DNA of 64,000 nucleotides from Rotaria macrura. Taxonomy: Eukaryota; Rotifera; Eurotatoria; Philodinida; Philodinidae. A program made the translations under genes and the position numbers. Of the stretch, positions 22,385-34,700 are shown piece after piece. Position 1 is the first letter of the stretch. The number at the start of each line of letters is the position of its first letter. The notes beneath the pieces are model-generated. The model saw only the letters and a list, made by a program, of their open reading frames with translations. It ran no database searches and had not been told where the DNA came from. Where the stretch lies: the NCBI GenBank assembly GCA_900239685.1, contig OENT01000483.1, forward strand, positions 1 to 64,000. Reading direction: 5' to 3'.

Positions 22385-24805
22385 TCGTCAAGGTTAAACG
22401 AATATTGTTCTTGTTTTTCTCTTAAATATTTGCAGGAAGATATGAGATAAGATTTGTTATTTGACCATAATTGAAATCGAATTTGCCCTTAAATTATCAG
22501 TTTTATTGTTTTTTAACCTGATACTAGCGACATCCTTTCAAAGAGTGCTTGATACAGCACAGCTCGGAACAGTGCTCCAGGTAAATTAGAAGCAAGCAAC
22601 GAAAAAATGGAAAACAGACTAGAGATCATTGTTAACTTTTACTTATGAACGTGTTAAATTCATTTGTAGTAAAACATGGCTCATCCTCGGTATTTACTAG
22701 ACACTAAATCCTATTGGTTTTCCATCAAGACACTAGGTGATTTCGTTTGCGATTAATTATTTTCATTTTCCTTTTGTTCGAAAACTTAGTCACAATCGTG
22801 ACCCGAGTGTGGTTGGTACGAAAAATTACGTACTTCGTGTACAGGGTTACCATCTCATGAACTAGAAAAAGAGGAAACGTATATTTTTGATGTTTTTTTT
22901 ATAGTTTTGTATAGTTTTATGAAGCAATGCCGATCTGAATAAATATAATCCTTGGATTCACAAGCATCTCTTGTGGTTTCTACAGCTTTATGTGTATCTG
23001 ATTGTAACATTGGTGTTGCCGTTTTCGATTTTCATGATTGTGTTCATTGTCGATTATTATCTCGTTCTGAATTTGTTGCTAAAAAGTCGTTTAAATTTTC
23101 GGATCTGAGTCTTTTTCTGTGTCAATGAAGCAGAGAAAAACAATGGGTCAGCTGAGTTAGCTACTAACTGAAAGAAGTAGAATAGTGTTTTTACTTCATT
23201 AATCGGAGCTGAAAACAGTCTTTCATACCAAAAGTTATAATATAGTGACAGTCAGTTAGCAGATTGATTAATAACTTACACGAGAAACCATGTAGCTAGA
23301 TGACTATATTTTCTTGAACAATATCATGTTTTTCTCTACGTCGAATTGTGAAGAACCAAAGGACAGTCTTTCATACTAAAAAACGGAAGAGGTGGCAACC
23401 TTATTCATGTATCACACGAGTACATATGCTCGGCTACGTTCAATCTTGATATTTGTTCTATTGCTAGGATATTTTTATCAATGAGAATTCTGCAGTGTTT
23501 TCAACTTTCTACATTATTCCTTAAAAAGCGTTCACGGAACTAATCGATTGAATGTCAACTATTTTTCTATTTTTAACATATGAATGAAATAATCTAATGA
23601 AAAAAAATACAATAACTCTTATATCAATTTTTTTTTCTCCTATCAAACTTTTCCGAACGAAAGAAAACAATAGCAAAGATAAAATGACACTGAATCGAAA
23701 TACGAAGATCAAATCAATAGATTAAATGGTAAGTTTTCTCTCGTTCTATGAATTAAAAATATTCGAGGGAAAATGCATTGAATTATCAGCATAGTTACAT
23801 CTGAAAAGAGAAACATTGTATGATAAAAGCAGATGCTAGTAATTCAAACAACAATTGGTTTATTTTTCTGATAGTATTTCTTACGTGTACAAGAAGTTCG
23901 TGAATTTATTTGAAAATTATTCTGAAAACATATTATATATCGACAGAAGTAAAGTATTTTCTAAATATAAATTTACCTAAGATTAAACTAGTGAACAACA
24001 AACTTATACCTTTTTTTCAGATTCCGACTCGGGTAAACATTTCTTTCCAATTCCAGCTCCGCCTCTGTCAGAGTCACATTTTCAGTCGGAATCGAAATTG
24101 GATGTTGGAGTTCCAGTCGGAGTCTGGAGTAGTTTATTAGCTACAGCATGTATCATAATAATTTAGTGTTAACTATTTATCGTAACAAGAAATGTGTGAA
24201 GCAGCGTGGAAAACGAATTAGTTTTGAAGTTGTTAGTAGTATTTTTTAATAAATTATTTTAAAACGTTTGCTTTTTGTTAACCCCACATGTAATGATGAA
24301 AACAATTTAACATAGAGTTTCGTTAGAAAGAATCGAAATTAGTGTAAAAAATAAAGAACGCTGTCTAGCAACAACAGATTCACCAAGCTGTCAAAATCTG
24401 TATGAAACTCAATGAGCAAACACAAGGCATTGATATATCTTGCTATAAATTGCAGTCATTGGGCGACCTCTTCCTCTCGGAGAAAGAAAATCAGCTATAT
24501 ATGATATGCCATATAATAACTCGTACGTACGCATGCACACACCATGATCACTGACATCTTGAGTACGGCTGCCGTGAAGAAACATGCGAACGAACTTAGA
24601 ATTAGTGAATTAAGAAAACATATCAAGAACAATATTTTTGAGTACAAAGAAAAGGATAAAAGGTTTTTATTATATGCATCTAAAATTCTAAGAAATTTCT
24701 ATTGGCTGTTTATAAATCTCTTTCATATGATATGATTCATTTTTTGTCTGAAAAAATTTCCTCTCTTTCTGTTCTATTGAACAAGTACCATTTAAATACT
24801 CAATT
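22385..24805. other. Intergenic stretch
   Basis: No recognisable gene. A small repeat-like patch near 24020-24130 has opposed TCCGACTC/GAGTCGGA-type words. A 63-codon frame at 24544-24735 has no support beyond length. Confidence 0.4.
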
Positions 24806-24811
24806 GAATTG

Positions 24812-27800
24812 ATGACAAGCACAGAAGACCCTTATCGATTTTCAATGGATGATTCACTCACTAACGCATTACCTACACGTACTTCTAGTCGAAATCGAAA
24901 AGCAACTTCAACAAATGCAGAAAATAGCTTGAAAAAAAAACTTCCAAATAAGCGACTAGAAAATATTTCAAAGCCAATGCAGCAACGAATTGTAACTCGT
25001 TCCTCACAGAAATCTCCCTTAACACCGATGAATGATGAACATGATAATTCATTTATGTCAAATATCAATTCTGGTTTCTCACAATTCGTCAATCCAAAGA
25101 AACGACAGCGTGATGAGAAAAAAACCAAAACTCTGAAACGACCTAAAAGTAAGTCGTACTGTTGATGTATTGTGGCGGTTTCATTTTAAATGATTCTCAT
25201 CTTTCAGCTGCAACCTATGCTGATGAAAATCAACCGCCGAATGATGATACTCAAGATATTGAGCAAGTCAAGCTTATCTATGAAACTGCTGGTAAAATGC
25301 AAGAAAACAGTCGATTTCTTCTTCTATCAGAGATAATTTTTATTTCAGCTGGTCATACAAATCTAGCACGAGCCGCAGTAACAAATGCTCAAATCGTTGC
25401 CAATCGAAATGCATCTTCTCATCATCAATCATTAATGACGAACAAAACGTTCGATGTAAACGATCATAATAGTACAATTGATGATACGCAAAGCGATACT
25501 TTGATAATTCCTGATACGATGGTTGATGATTGCGTTCAACATAATGATAGTTCATGGCAAAGGGACATTGATCGACTCATGAGAAAACTTGAAGAACCAT
25601 CATGTACTGTCAAATCACAAACACAAACAGTCGAAACTGATGTTGAAGAAGAGTTTCTTGGCTCGATTTATCCTTCCCAAAAAAGTAAAACTCGTCGACG
25701 TCAAATGCAAACATTCAAAGCAATAACTCAAACCGAAATCAATCAGCAACAACAAATTCAAACAACAACAATCATTCGTACAGATGATATTGGAATACAA
25801 ACTGAAAGTAATCAAAATTCATCGTCTATTCATGATTGTTGTCAAGATGTTTCCATTTGTCCTTGTGTTCTCGTTAGTTTAATATTACTTTATCAATAAG
25901 AAAGTATTAGTTAATACAACTATGTATTTATTTTAGCGATACAGCAAATTAGAACGTTTATTCATGGAAAAAATGTCTCGGTTTATCAGCATTGTACCAA
26001 ATGTATCGAATTCGCCCTCGCAACAAATCATGCCAGATAATCATCAGAAACGTCGACTTATACCTGGATATTCTCGTTTTCGAAGATTTCGTACTCGTCG
26101 TAAATTTCACAATCGAATAGTTACACCTTCTATAACTAATGATGAATCGACAACTATAGAAGAAATATCAGATGAAGTAGGACTTTTTAAAATTGCTCTT
26201 TAATACAATGTTTATCAAAGACCGATTTACATGTAACCTTTGCTAAGGATGCATCTAAAACATACTCTTTTCGTATCGAACATCAACGATCAACCTAAAT
26301 GAGCTAGAGAACTTTTCTAAGACTGTTAGAACGCAAAGAAAAACATAACATGCTACTCACAGAATCTTTCAACTGCCATAGAGAGAACGTGTTAGATTTC
26401 TTTCTTAGATTGATGAATATTTACCATGGATATGTGTGCTGATAGTTAGGAAAACCTCAATAGATCTGTCTTTCATTTTTATTTCGAAACTAGAGCGTCG
26501 TCTTCGCGAAGGAATGATAATTCTAAACATGAACTGTTTGCCCAAGCTAACTCCCCTGTGCTTTTCATGAATCTTTTTGCTACGGATTGATTTTGAGTTA
26601 AAGAATAACCCTGATTGAAATACAGAGAACAACATGTTTCAACAATTAGTGGTTTTTTCGTAAGAATTGTATATTTTTGAAAGAGATTCATTCATTCTAC
26701 GTTCAAAATTCCGGAAAACTATTGAATTCTAATTGAGAAGAGTTTTTGTTTTACTGGGGCTATTTCATCGCACAAAGTTTTAGCAAAATTCAGTACGAAG
26801 AACATCTAATGCATTGATCAAAATGAAAAAGGTTTTCCTTCATTTTCTATTATAAAACAAATTTTTCATCGATATCTCTGTCCTACAAAATTTCGTTGTA
26901 ACACGACATCTCATGTATCTAATTGTTGAAAAAGCGTTTAAAAAAACGAAAATAAAGTGCAAGGCGAGATCTATCGCTAAAGTTTCTATCGAATAACCTT
27001 CTTTTATTTAATCTTCGTTGATATGGGCAGATTTTCCAGTTGATGAATATCAAATATTTAACTCAAGTGTAACATACCGATTACTTTTAGAAAAATAATA
27101 ATAATCGTAAAGCTTATTCATCTTTCAGCACTTCAATCTTCGAACATTTGATGAACGACAAAATTGTGTTCTATAAAGAACTCATTTCGCAAGAAACTTG
27201 AGTTTGTTATCAGTGGTAGTGAAGAAAAAACTAATAAATTTCTGTTTAATAGAATCGTATCGCCGTTTGTCCTTCCTACCGGGTTAATGTTTTAGACAAA
27301 AGAGAATATAAATGAAATATGATACTTTGAAACGACATAATGTTTGAACGATTTTTGTTAGCGCTCAAATCTTTCGAGATAGTTGGAAATTTTGGGAGTG
27401 ATTTTTTCCTCTACATGTAATTATATACTGTCAAAGGGAAGATAAACTCACAATAGTAATAGGTACTAAGTTTATACTTAGGAACACAATTCAGTTGTGT
27501 GACTTTTCTCGAAACTCAAAAATATACACATGTGAAATTATTTTTCGGTTAATCTCATTAACTATTACAAGTATTCATATAAACCTAGAAGGACCTTAAC
27601 TTTTTCAAATGAAAATCAATGCTTCGTCAATGTTCAGTTGTTCATCAATCATATGACTACAAACCGTCTTTGTTTTGATATTATATACGAATTAAACAGC
27701 TTCGTTGTCAATTCATAAGTTAATTAGATCGAACTCTTAAAGTTCGTAGTTTACTACTCGTAATCGAAAAATCGTATTCAAAGTAAAATTCTTCGATAAT

Positions 27801-30557
27801 AATTATTTTTTCACATTTCTAAATTATTTAACAGAGCGTGATCGAAGAAAAGGTAGATCATCTTATCATTCATATTCAGATGTATGCATATTGGGATTAG
27901 CAGTGAGCAAAAGAACAAACCACATACAGCGATAAAATGATGGTCTGCTAACGATCGCTCGTACTGACGGATGTTCTATAGTCATGCTTTACTTCACAGA
28001 GCATAGCTAATAGTTTATGAAACAAACATTGCCAACTTCCTAACATGCAGTCCTATCGATATGATCTTTGCATATCATGAAAATGTAAAAGAATAGATAT
28101 ATTTAATTGCTCTCGATTGAATATAAATACAAAACAGTTAAATGAATACTTGTATAATAATTTAATGTTTATGAACAACTAAATACTCATTCCATCATAA
28201 AATGACCAATACAAAGCATTTGAAGAGTTTACTAGGCAGATATTCTTTTATGAAACTGTACACTAATTTAGCGTGACATTTCATTTCGAAATATGGTTTT
28301 TGTTGCTCTTTCATACTGAAAACTGATTTTTCAAGAAATGTTAATTGAACTTTTATGAAGTTTCTCAATAAAACATTCCCTTACTAACTTTCATTCGAAG
28401 AAGAATCGTTTCTCAAGCAGATGACTGTCGTGTCACTATTCTTTGTTTTACAAGTTGAAAGTGAGTACAAGTTGTATATTTATGGAGATCTCCTTGCGAA
28501 ATTCTTTTTCATGTCAGACCTTTCCAAGTCTGACTTCATAATTTTAAGTGCGTCATATCTTCGTCAGGAGTCGAAAACAAGTTTTGCTTTTCAATGCGTA
28601 TTGCTGAAGAATGAAATACATCTATTGATATCTAAAGAAATAACATGAACATCTTTCCGATTAAAATCTTCAAACAATAATCTTTGAGCACCCAAGGACT
28701 CAATAATAATGACATCGAATTTGAAAACTCACGTCGCCAGAAAAGATCTACGAGTACTATCGTCATCAATGTGAGTGTTATTTGGTTTCGATTTCGTTAT
28801 AGAAAACAGTGAAACCATCTCTGATTCGTCTAAATGAAATTAAACTAAATATACTTATGAATCATGAGCTCTAATATTAGTAAATCTACTCATAGTAGAA
28901 AATGCTCTAGATTTTAAAGCTGTAAGATCATTCAGATTACAGCGGTCGAGAAAAAAGGATAAAAATTCGTCACGAACGATATATTTCCATTTTTAAACAA
29001 TTCTATCATTTCTATCTCAAAGCAGAGTTATACGTTGAAATTTCATGTACTACTGACAACTTTCCTATTGAGTACTGTTCTGTGTGTCATCTTATTTCAA
29101 TGGAAGATGTTAACTTCGAAATATTTCTTTAAAAATTCTTTATTTTTGTGATATTCAGTAACAATTGGAATTGTCCAACATTAGTTTAATAATTTAGTAT
29201 CGAATAGACCGAGATGTAACTGATTCGTTAAAGCTTCGTCGAATGTTAGTATTATCAATGTTGTGATGGATATTTAATAATAAAGTAATCCATACGGAAT
29301 GTGTTGAGACTTCGAAAATAACACATTGTTCACCATTACGATGGTAACATTTTTGAGTAGCCATTTTCTAAAGATCTCGCTAGCGCATGCAGATCTTTTC
29401 AGTTCATTCCGAGTGGTAACATTCGAGAACATATTTCGAATAACATGGAGATAGATGCAACCTTTTTTGTTTAAATATGATTACGAACAAAATTGTTCTC
29501 TCGATTTCTTATGTCGGTGTATGACGAGCGAGTTGACGGATGTCATGGTCGTGTTTGTTCCGAAGAATAATCTATATTTTGCTTTAGAACACAACAGAAG
29601 TAGACAATCAAACGAAAGAAAATGTTGAAATAAATGAAGAACCAAATGAATCTATTGCTTCTGATCCAAAAATGAATCCAGAAGACAATATTATTTCAAC
29701 AACAATAACAATAGAAAGACATGCTGATCCCATCGATGAATTATCCTCAATCGAGAAAGTTGATACGACTGGCATAGTTGATCATTCGTCAACAATTCTA
29801 ATTCCATCAACTATAGACACATGTGCAATTAGTCGACATTTAGTTTTGACAACATCATCACTCGACGACAATCAAAAAGTATATTAAATAGAAGTAAAAA
29901 CGATGGCTATGAAAATGTCTTGTTTTCTTTTTTCTTGTTCAGTCTCAATTTCGTTCTTTTGTCTCTCGTTTTGGTGTATCAACAAGTTCAACAGTTGATT
30001 CATCGACAACTCATGTTATTGTCAATGAAAATTCTACTCTTGCTTGTCCATTAACGGGAAAAATTATTCAAGGCATAGCACGTCATTTATTTATCGTTTC
30101 GCATCGTTGGTTAATCGAATGTTTATCTCAAGAGACAATCGTCGATGAGCGTCCATATGAAATTCGTGGTGATACAAGTTTAGGTGCTGATCACGGTGGA
30201 ATGCGTCGGTCACGTTTAACGCCTAGATATTTACTAGATAAATATTCAATATGTTTACGCTGTTCATCAAGTGATTGTGCACCCTTACAAACACTTGAGC
30301 AAGTTCAAGAATTAGTTGAATGGTGTGGAGCAAAATTAGTTCGAAACTTTAGTGAAATAAAAACAATTGATACAGATCGACAAATGGTTCTTGTTCTTGG
30401 TATTAATGGATTTTCCGGCGGAGAAAAAAAACGCAAAGCACTTCTAGATACGTGTCAACAATTTAATATTAAATGTGTCAATATTCATTGGTTACTAATT
30501 TCAATAGCTAAATTTGATGTACAAACATTTGAAAATTACGATATAAATCAACTGTAA
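24812..30557 (+). CDS. BRCA1-type tandem BRCT protein, no RING seen
   Basis: Six exons: 24812-25148, 25208-25291, 25349-25872, 25937-26176, 29588-29878, 29943-30557, phases consistent, about 696 residues. The first 450 residues are basic, Ser/Thr/Gln-rich and probably disordered (e.g. PKKRQRDEKKTKTLKRPK, a nuclear-localisation type run). The last two exons encode two BRCT repeats. The first contains FGVSTSSTVDSSTTHVIV and the signature Trp (VSHRWLIECL). The linker YEIRGD...H.G.RRSR matches the inter-BRCT region of BRCA1 rather than BARD1. Ser in TTSSL and Lys in LTGKIIQGIA sit where BRCA1 binds phosphoserine. Expected role: nuclear phosphopeptide reader in DNA double-strand-break repair. The 3.4-kb intron between exons 4 and 5 is the weakest join; the two halves could be separate genes. 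Confidence 0.65.
26177..29587 (+). other. Inferred 3.4-kb intron of the BRCT gene
   Basis: Bounded by GAA|GTAGGA and TTTAG|AAC, both phase 0. It contains only short chance-like frames. If the flanking exons belong to different genes, this is instead an intergenic stretch. Confidence 0.4.
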
Positions 30558-31264
30558 ACGTCGGTTCTTTGTTCTTCGTCATTTCTGAGTGTAAAAACAA
30601 CACGATCGTGAATCTATTTAGGATTGTATATGATTTTTGCGTTAGTTTTCGGTATTTTTTTGTGAAAAAAAGAATTTATTTTTGACTTTCAGATAATTGG
30701 ATTGATAAAAACTTATTGTTAAGAGAATTTGTCAGATATTGTTCGAATTTTCATAAATTATGAGATTTATATATATATATAGATAACAGATGTAGAAAAA
30801 ATACGAATTCCATGTATGTCTTTGCTATCGTATATTATTCTTGACTTTCTATTATTAAAACAGATCTTCAACATTGTCGTAACGATGAAATTTATTTTAG
30901 ATTGAACTTTTTTCGCATAATAAAACGTTTTGATTTTAGCATAGGATAATATCGATCCATTTAGTTTATTATTTCGATCAGAAGCAATACAAAGAGTTGC
31001 CCAAAATTCTTACCGTCGTTATTTTGTAGGTTCAAATCTGTCTGTTCATGTTGTACATCTGATTCATGGGCAAAAGGTTCGAACGTAGTAACTAGATACA
31101 TTGAATCACATCTATAGAAACGAATCATGCTAACATATAGTTTCTATGGATAATTTAATATGTGAATAGATTCATACAGTTTGAAATAAAAAATAATGTC
31201 CAGGATAAATTTCTATTTGACTTATGGAGGAGTTCTTTTTTGTGTTTCAGATAAAGTATTTGGA

Positions 31265-31708
31265 ATGGATGCAGCTATCGAGCAATATGCTCCAACTGAA
31301 ACGCATGATGATACTCCGACAGTGGCATTATCGTTACCGTATAATCTTCATCCATCTTGTCTTCATATGCAAGTTCGATCTGGTTCCAAGACAAAAAATT
31401 TAGTTCAATTTACCATGCGAAAATTAACTTCATCTGATCAAAATCCAACAAATGTTGAACAAGTAACATGGAATGCATTCGGTGATGGTATATCCAAAGC
31501 AATAGCTTGTGCTGAGATGATGAAACGGCGTTCGGCAATAAATTTCTTTGAGTTTGTTCAAATAGGTTATAAACGTATTGAACAACTTTGGCAGCCTGTT
31601 AGTTCCAATGTCGAATTGGATACATTAAAAGTTAATAAAGATATTCCAGCTATTTGCATTCTTCTTTCGAAAACTCCTCTATCGAATTTGAATGAACGAG
31701 CAAATTAA
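31265..31708 (+). CDS. RPP25: RNase P/MRP subunit p25-like, Alba domain
   Basis: A 147-residue protein starting MDAAIEQYAPTETHDD. The Alba core is clear: LHMQVRSGSKTKNLVQFTM (RNA-binding strand-loop with the Gly-Ser-Lys), then WNAFGDGISKAIACAEMMKR (the G-rich turn and helix), then FVQIGYKRIEQLWQP. This order matches Rpp25/Rpp25L, which pairs with Rpp20 on the RNA of RNase P and RNase MRP in tRNA and rRNA maturation. TTTCAG lies just upstream at 31249, so a short upstream exon may exist; an open stretch at about 30950-31020 is a weak candidate. The stop is 56 bp before the LMBRD2 start codon, suggesting co-transcription. Confidence 0.75.
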   Translation: MDAAIEQYAPTETHDDTPTVALSLPYNLHPSCLHMQVRSGSKTKNLVQFTMRKLTSSDQNPTNVEQVTWNAFGDGISKAIACAEMMKRRSAINFFEFVQIGYKRIEQLWQPVSSNVELDTLKVNKDIPAICILLSKTPLSNLNERAN

Positions 31709-31764
31709 TGTTTTTAGATATACGAATAAAACAGATAATAACAAACGATTGCTTTTATTTGATC

Positions 31765-34700
31765 ATGTCAAGTGTTGCTCTCACATTCGATGTTATCTTC
31801 TCATGTTTAATAACACTTATTTTTCTTTACCGCTGTGGAAATTATCGGCGACAACATCCACTAACGACTGTGGCAGTGTTTATTTCGTGGTCGTTTTCAG
31901 TTCTTTTTATTTTTCTTCTACCATTGGACATTTCACTCGTAAATATTTATGAAAACAAAACAGATTATTTATCAATGTGAAGCAAACTATAATGAATTGA
32001 TATATCGATGGAATATACTTCAGAGAAGTGTTCTATGGGTTGAAAGAGAAATAAGATAGACTAGACTTGAGTTTTTACCGGATCTATTCATTTTAGATTA
32101 AAAGAAATGAGATATAGATCTATGTTTATGACACATATCGTAGATCGTCTTATCTTAGACTGATCATCTTCGGTCGATTTCATTGACAGACCTCCTAATG
32201 TTGATAAATAGCTTTAAAATTGTTGTGTCGTTTGATTTTTCTCCTTGACTTATCTTCATTCTACTGAATTTTCAGTTCATTCGAGAATAAACCAAACGAA
32301 ATCTTCGCAAATAATTCCAATTCAAAAATCTACTCAGTGATAGCTTTCATGATCCCCTATTACACGAAAAAATGCTTCGACCGTAACGAATGATTGTTTC
32401 TGACGATTAGAGATCTTGATAAAGAAAGGAACCCTTTGCTGAAGATGAGCTATGTCAACAGGAAAATATGCGTGTACTCGAAAGGTTTTCAAAATCATGA
32501 ACACGAAAACATAACTTGTGCAAAAGAAAAATTCATAAACAAAATTCTTATTTCGACTGTTTTTGTTACAAACTGGACTGATTCAATAGTTTAGAAATAT
32601 GATTATAGTTCGCAAAGAAAGGTTTTATCGTATGAATAACATGACGATTTTCATGGTTAGTATGAGTCTAAGAGTGCGCATTTCTACTAAATAGCGGATT
32701 TTCAATGGATTTAGATCTTGTACTATATATTTGCACATTGATTAAATAACATATATAGATATGCAAAGAAAGTTTCGTATTTATTTTGTTTTGCCAAGGC
32801 TGCTTATCGAGAATGTAGTCGAGATCAATCAACTGCGATGACAACAACGACTACAACTGATAATTTAACTCGAGTAAAACGTTTCTCATTTCAAATTTTA
32901 CTTTTAAGTGTTGTTAATAATGTTTTTTTAGAGCGATTCAAATGAAAATTTATGTCCCCGGCCATGGTCGTATGTAGATCCACGATCTTATGGAGTTTTA
33001 TGGCGTATTATATATTGGACATCGCAATTTCTTACTTGGTAAGAAAATAAAATAGAGATTTTTTGAAAAGAAATCTTTTTCCATGTTAATTTTCTCAAGG
33101 CTTGTTTTGCCATTTATGCAGTCCATCTGTCAAACAGGTTGATTTCTTTTCTTCTTTTGAATTTTACAGATTTTTGTTCACTGAGAAAATTTCGTTTAGG
33201 TGAATTCTATCTGAAAGGCAAGATTCGATATGCGTTACGATCAAATCTAATTTATTACGGAACACTTCTACTTGTATTTGGAGTTCTGGTTATTTATGTA
33301 ACAGTTAATTACAACTTAAATGCATCAAATTTTAAGGTAAAAATATTCGTTGACATCGATTTTAAGGATCTAATATTCTTTAATTTAACTCTTACGATGT
33401 GACTTATCTGGTTGGGTTACGAAATTTCACGTACATGATGAACATACGAATTGAATTTGTTATTAAAAAATTAAGAATAGAAATAAAGAACCGATTGGAA
33501 TATCGGCCTAGATTTTACGTGATAAATGTTTCATTTGCAAGTGAATACTATTTATTTGTCTCTTCGAATACTACCTTTTATTACGATTGATGGACCTAAG
33601 CTAACATCTGCTCATCAAATAGTTAATCTTTCGATAGGATCGTTAGGAATCGATCTTGTCCACTTTTGATTCGATGTATTTTAGAGGCTCTTGACATAAA
33701 TATGTTGAATACAAGAATGAGGAAAAATAAGCTAACTCCAATGAGTCAGTCTATCGATAACATGATTCATCATTTTCTTGTAAATAGCGCCTATTCAAAT
33801 TGTTGCACTCAATCAGGTCTGAATCCAGAGAAAGATTCGATTTCAGTAGATGTTAATATTCTAACACAACATACTAAAATTTAATTTACTATCGTCTCAA
33901 TGACAGATCTTCCTAGAAAATTTATACCGCGTTTGCTAAAAGTTTTTAAACAGTGACTCTTTTTGAAGTATAACGTAAAAGGGCATAGATGTTAATCAGT
34001 TGTCTATCAAGCAATACAGCATTTGAATCTCGACAAAGTTCTACTATTTCATATTCTAAAATATCAAACAAGAAGTTTTTTCTAAACTACGTTGTGTTGT
34101 GAAGTAGATGCATCTCTTGTTTCACCTAAGATTTTAAAGTTTTGTTTCACTCTTCGCAAATTATGATGGAACACATGGAAAATATATTAGTTCGGATTCG
34201 AGTCACTTCTAAACACTGTTTTAGTTGAGTTTCTACAAGTGGAATTTATCAGAAGATGTACTATCTTGTACACAACATTTCAATCTTTCATCCAATTGAC
34301 TTTTATTTGTACGAAGAGTGGTTCGAATGATGATTCGAGAGACGTAATACTTGTTCGAAACTCTACATAAACAACAGTAGATGGAAACACATTACCATGT
34401 AATTACTGACACTCAGAATGTAATTGTTACATCGACCGGTAGAAATTCAAAATCATCTATTTATTCTCAGCTAGAATATTTACGAGAGAGAGAGAATCTC
34501 GAAAAACGTTTGTCTTACCTATTACGGTCCCACATAGTAGATGATGCAGAACAAAGACCAAATGCACACGAGGTTTGACGTTTGCTTCGGTTTGTTGTTC
34601 GATATGAAACTCGAAATTCTATACTGTAGACATGGTGTAAGAAAATTTCACTAAAGACTAAAATGTGTTTTGATCGATTTCGAATTTTTTTGTCTGATGG

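Noticed and set aside
30950-31020. Open stretch beginning DNIDPFSLLF as first exon of RPP25
   Set aside because: No ATG, and only a weak donor gives the needed phase; mentioned but not annotated.
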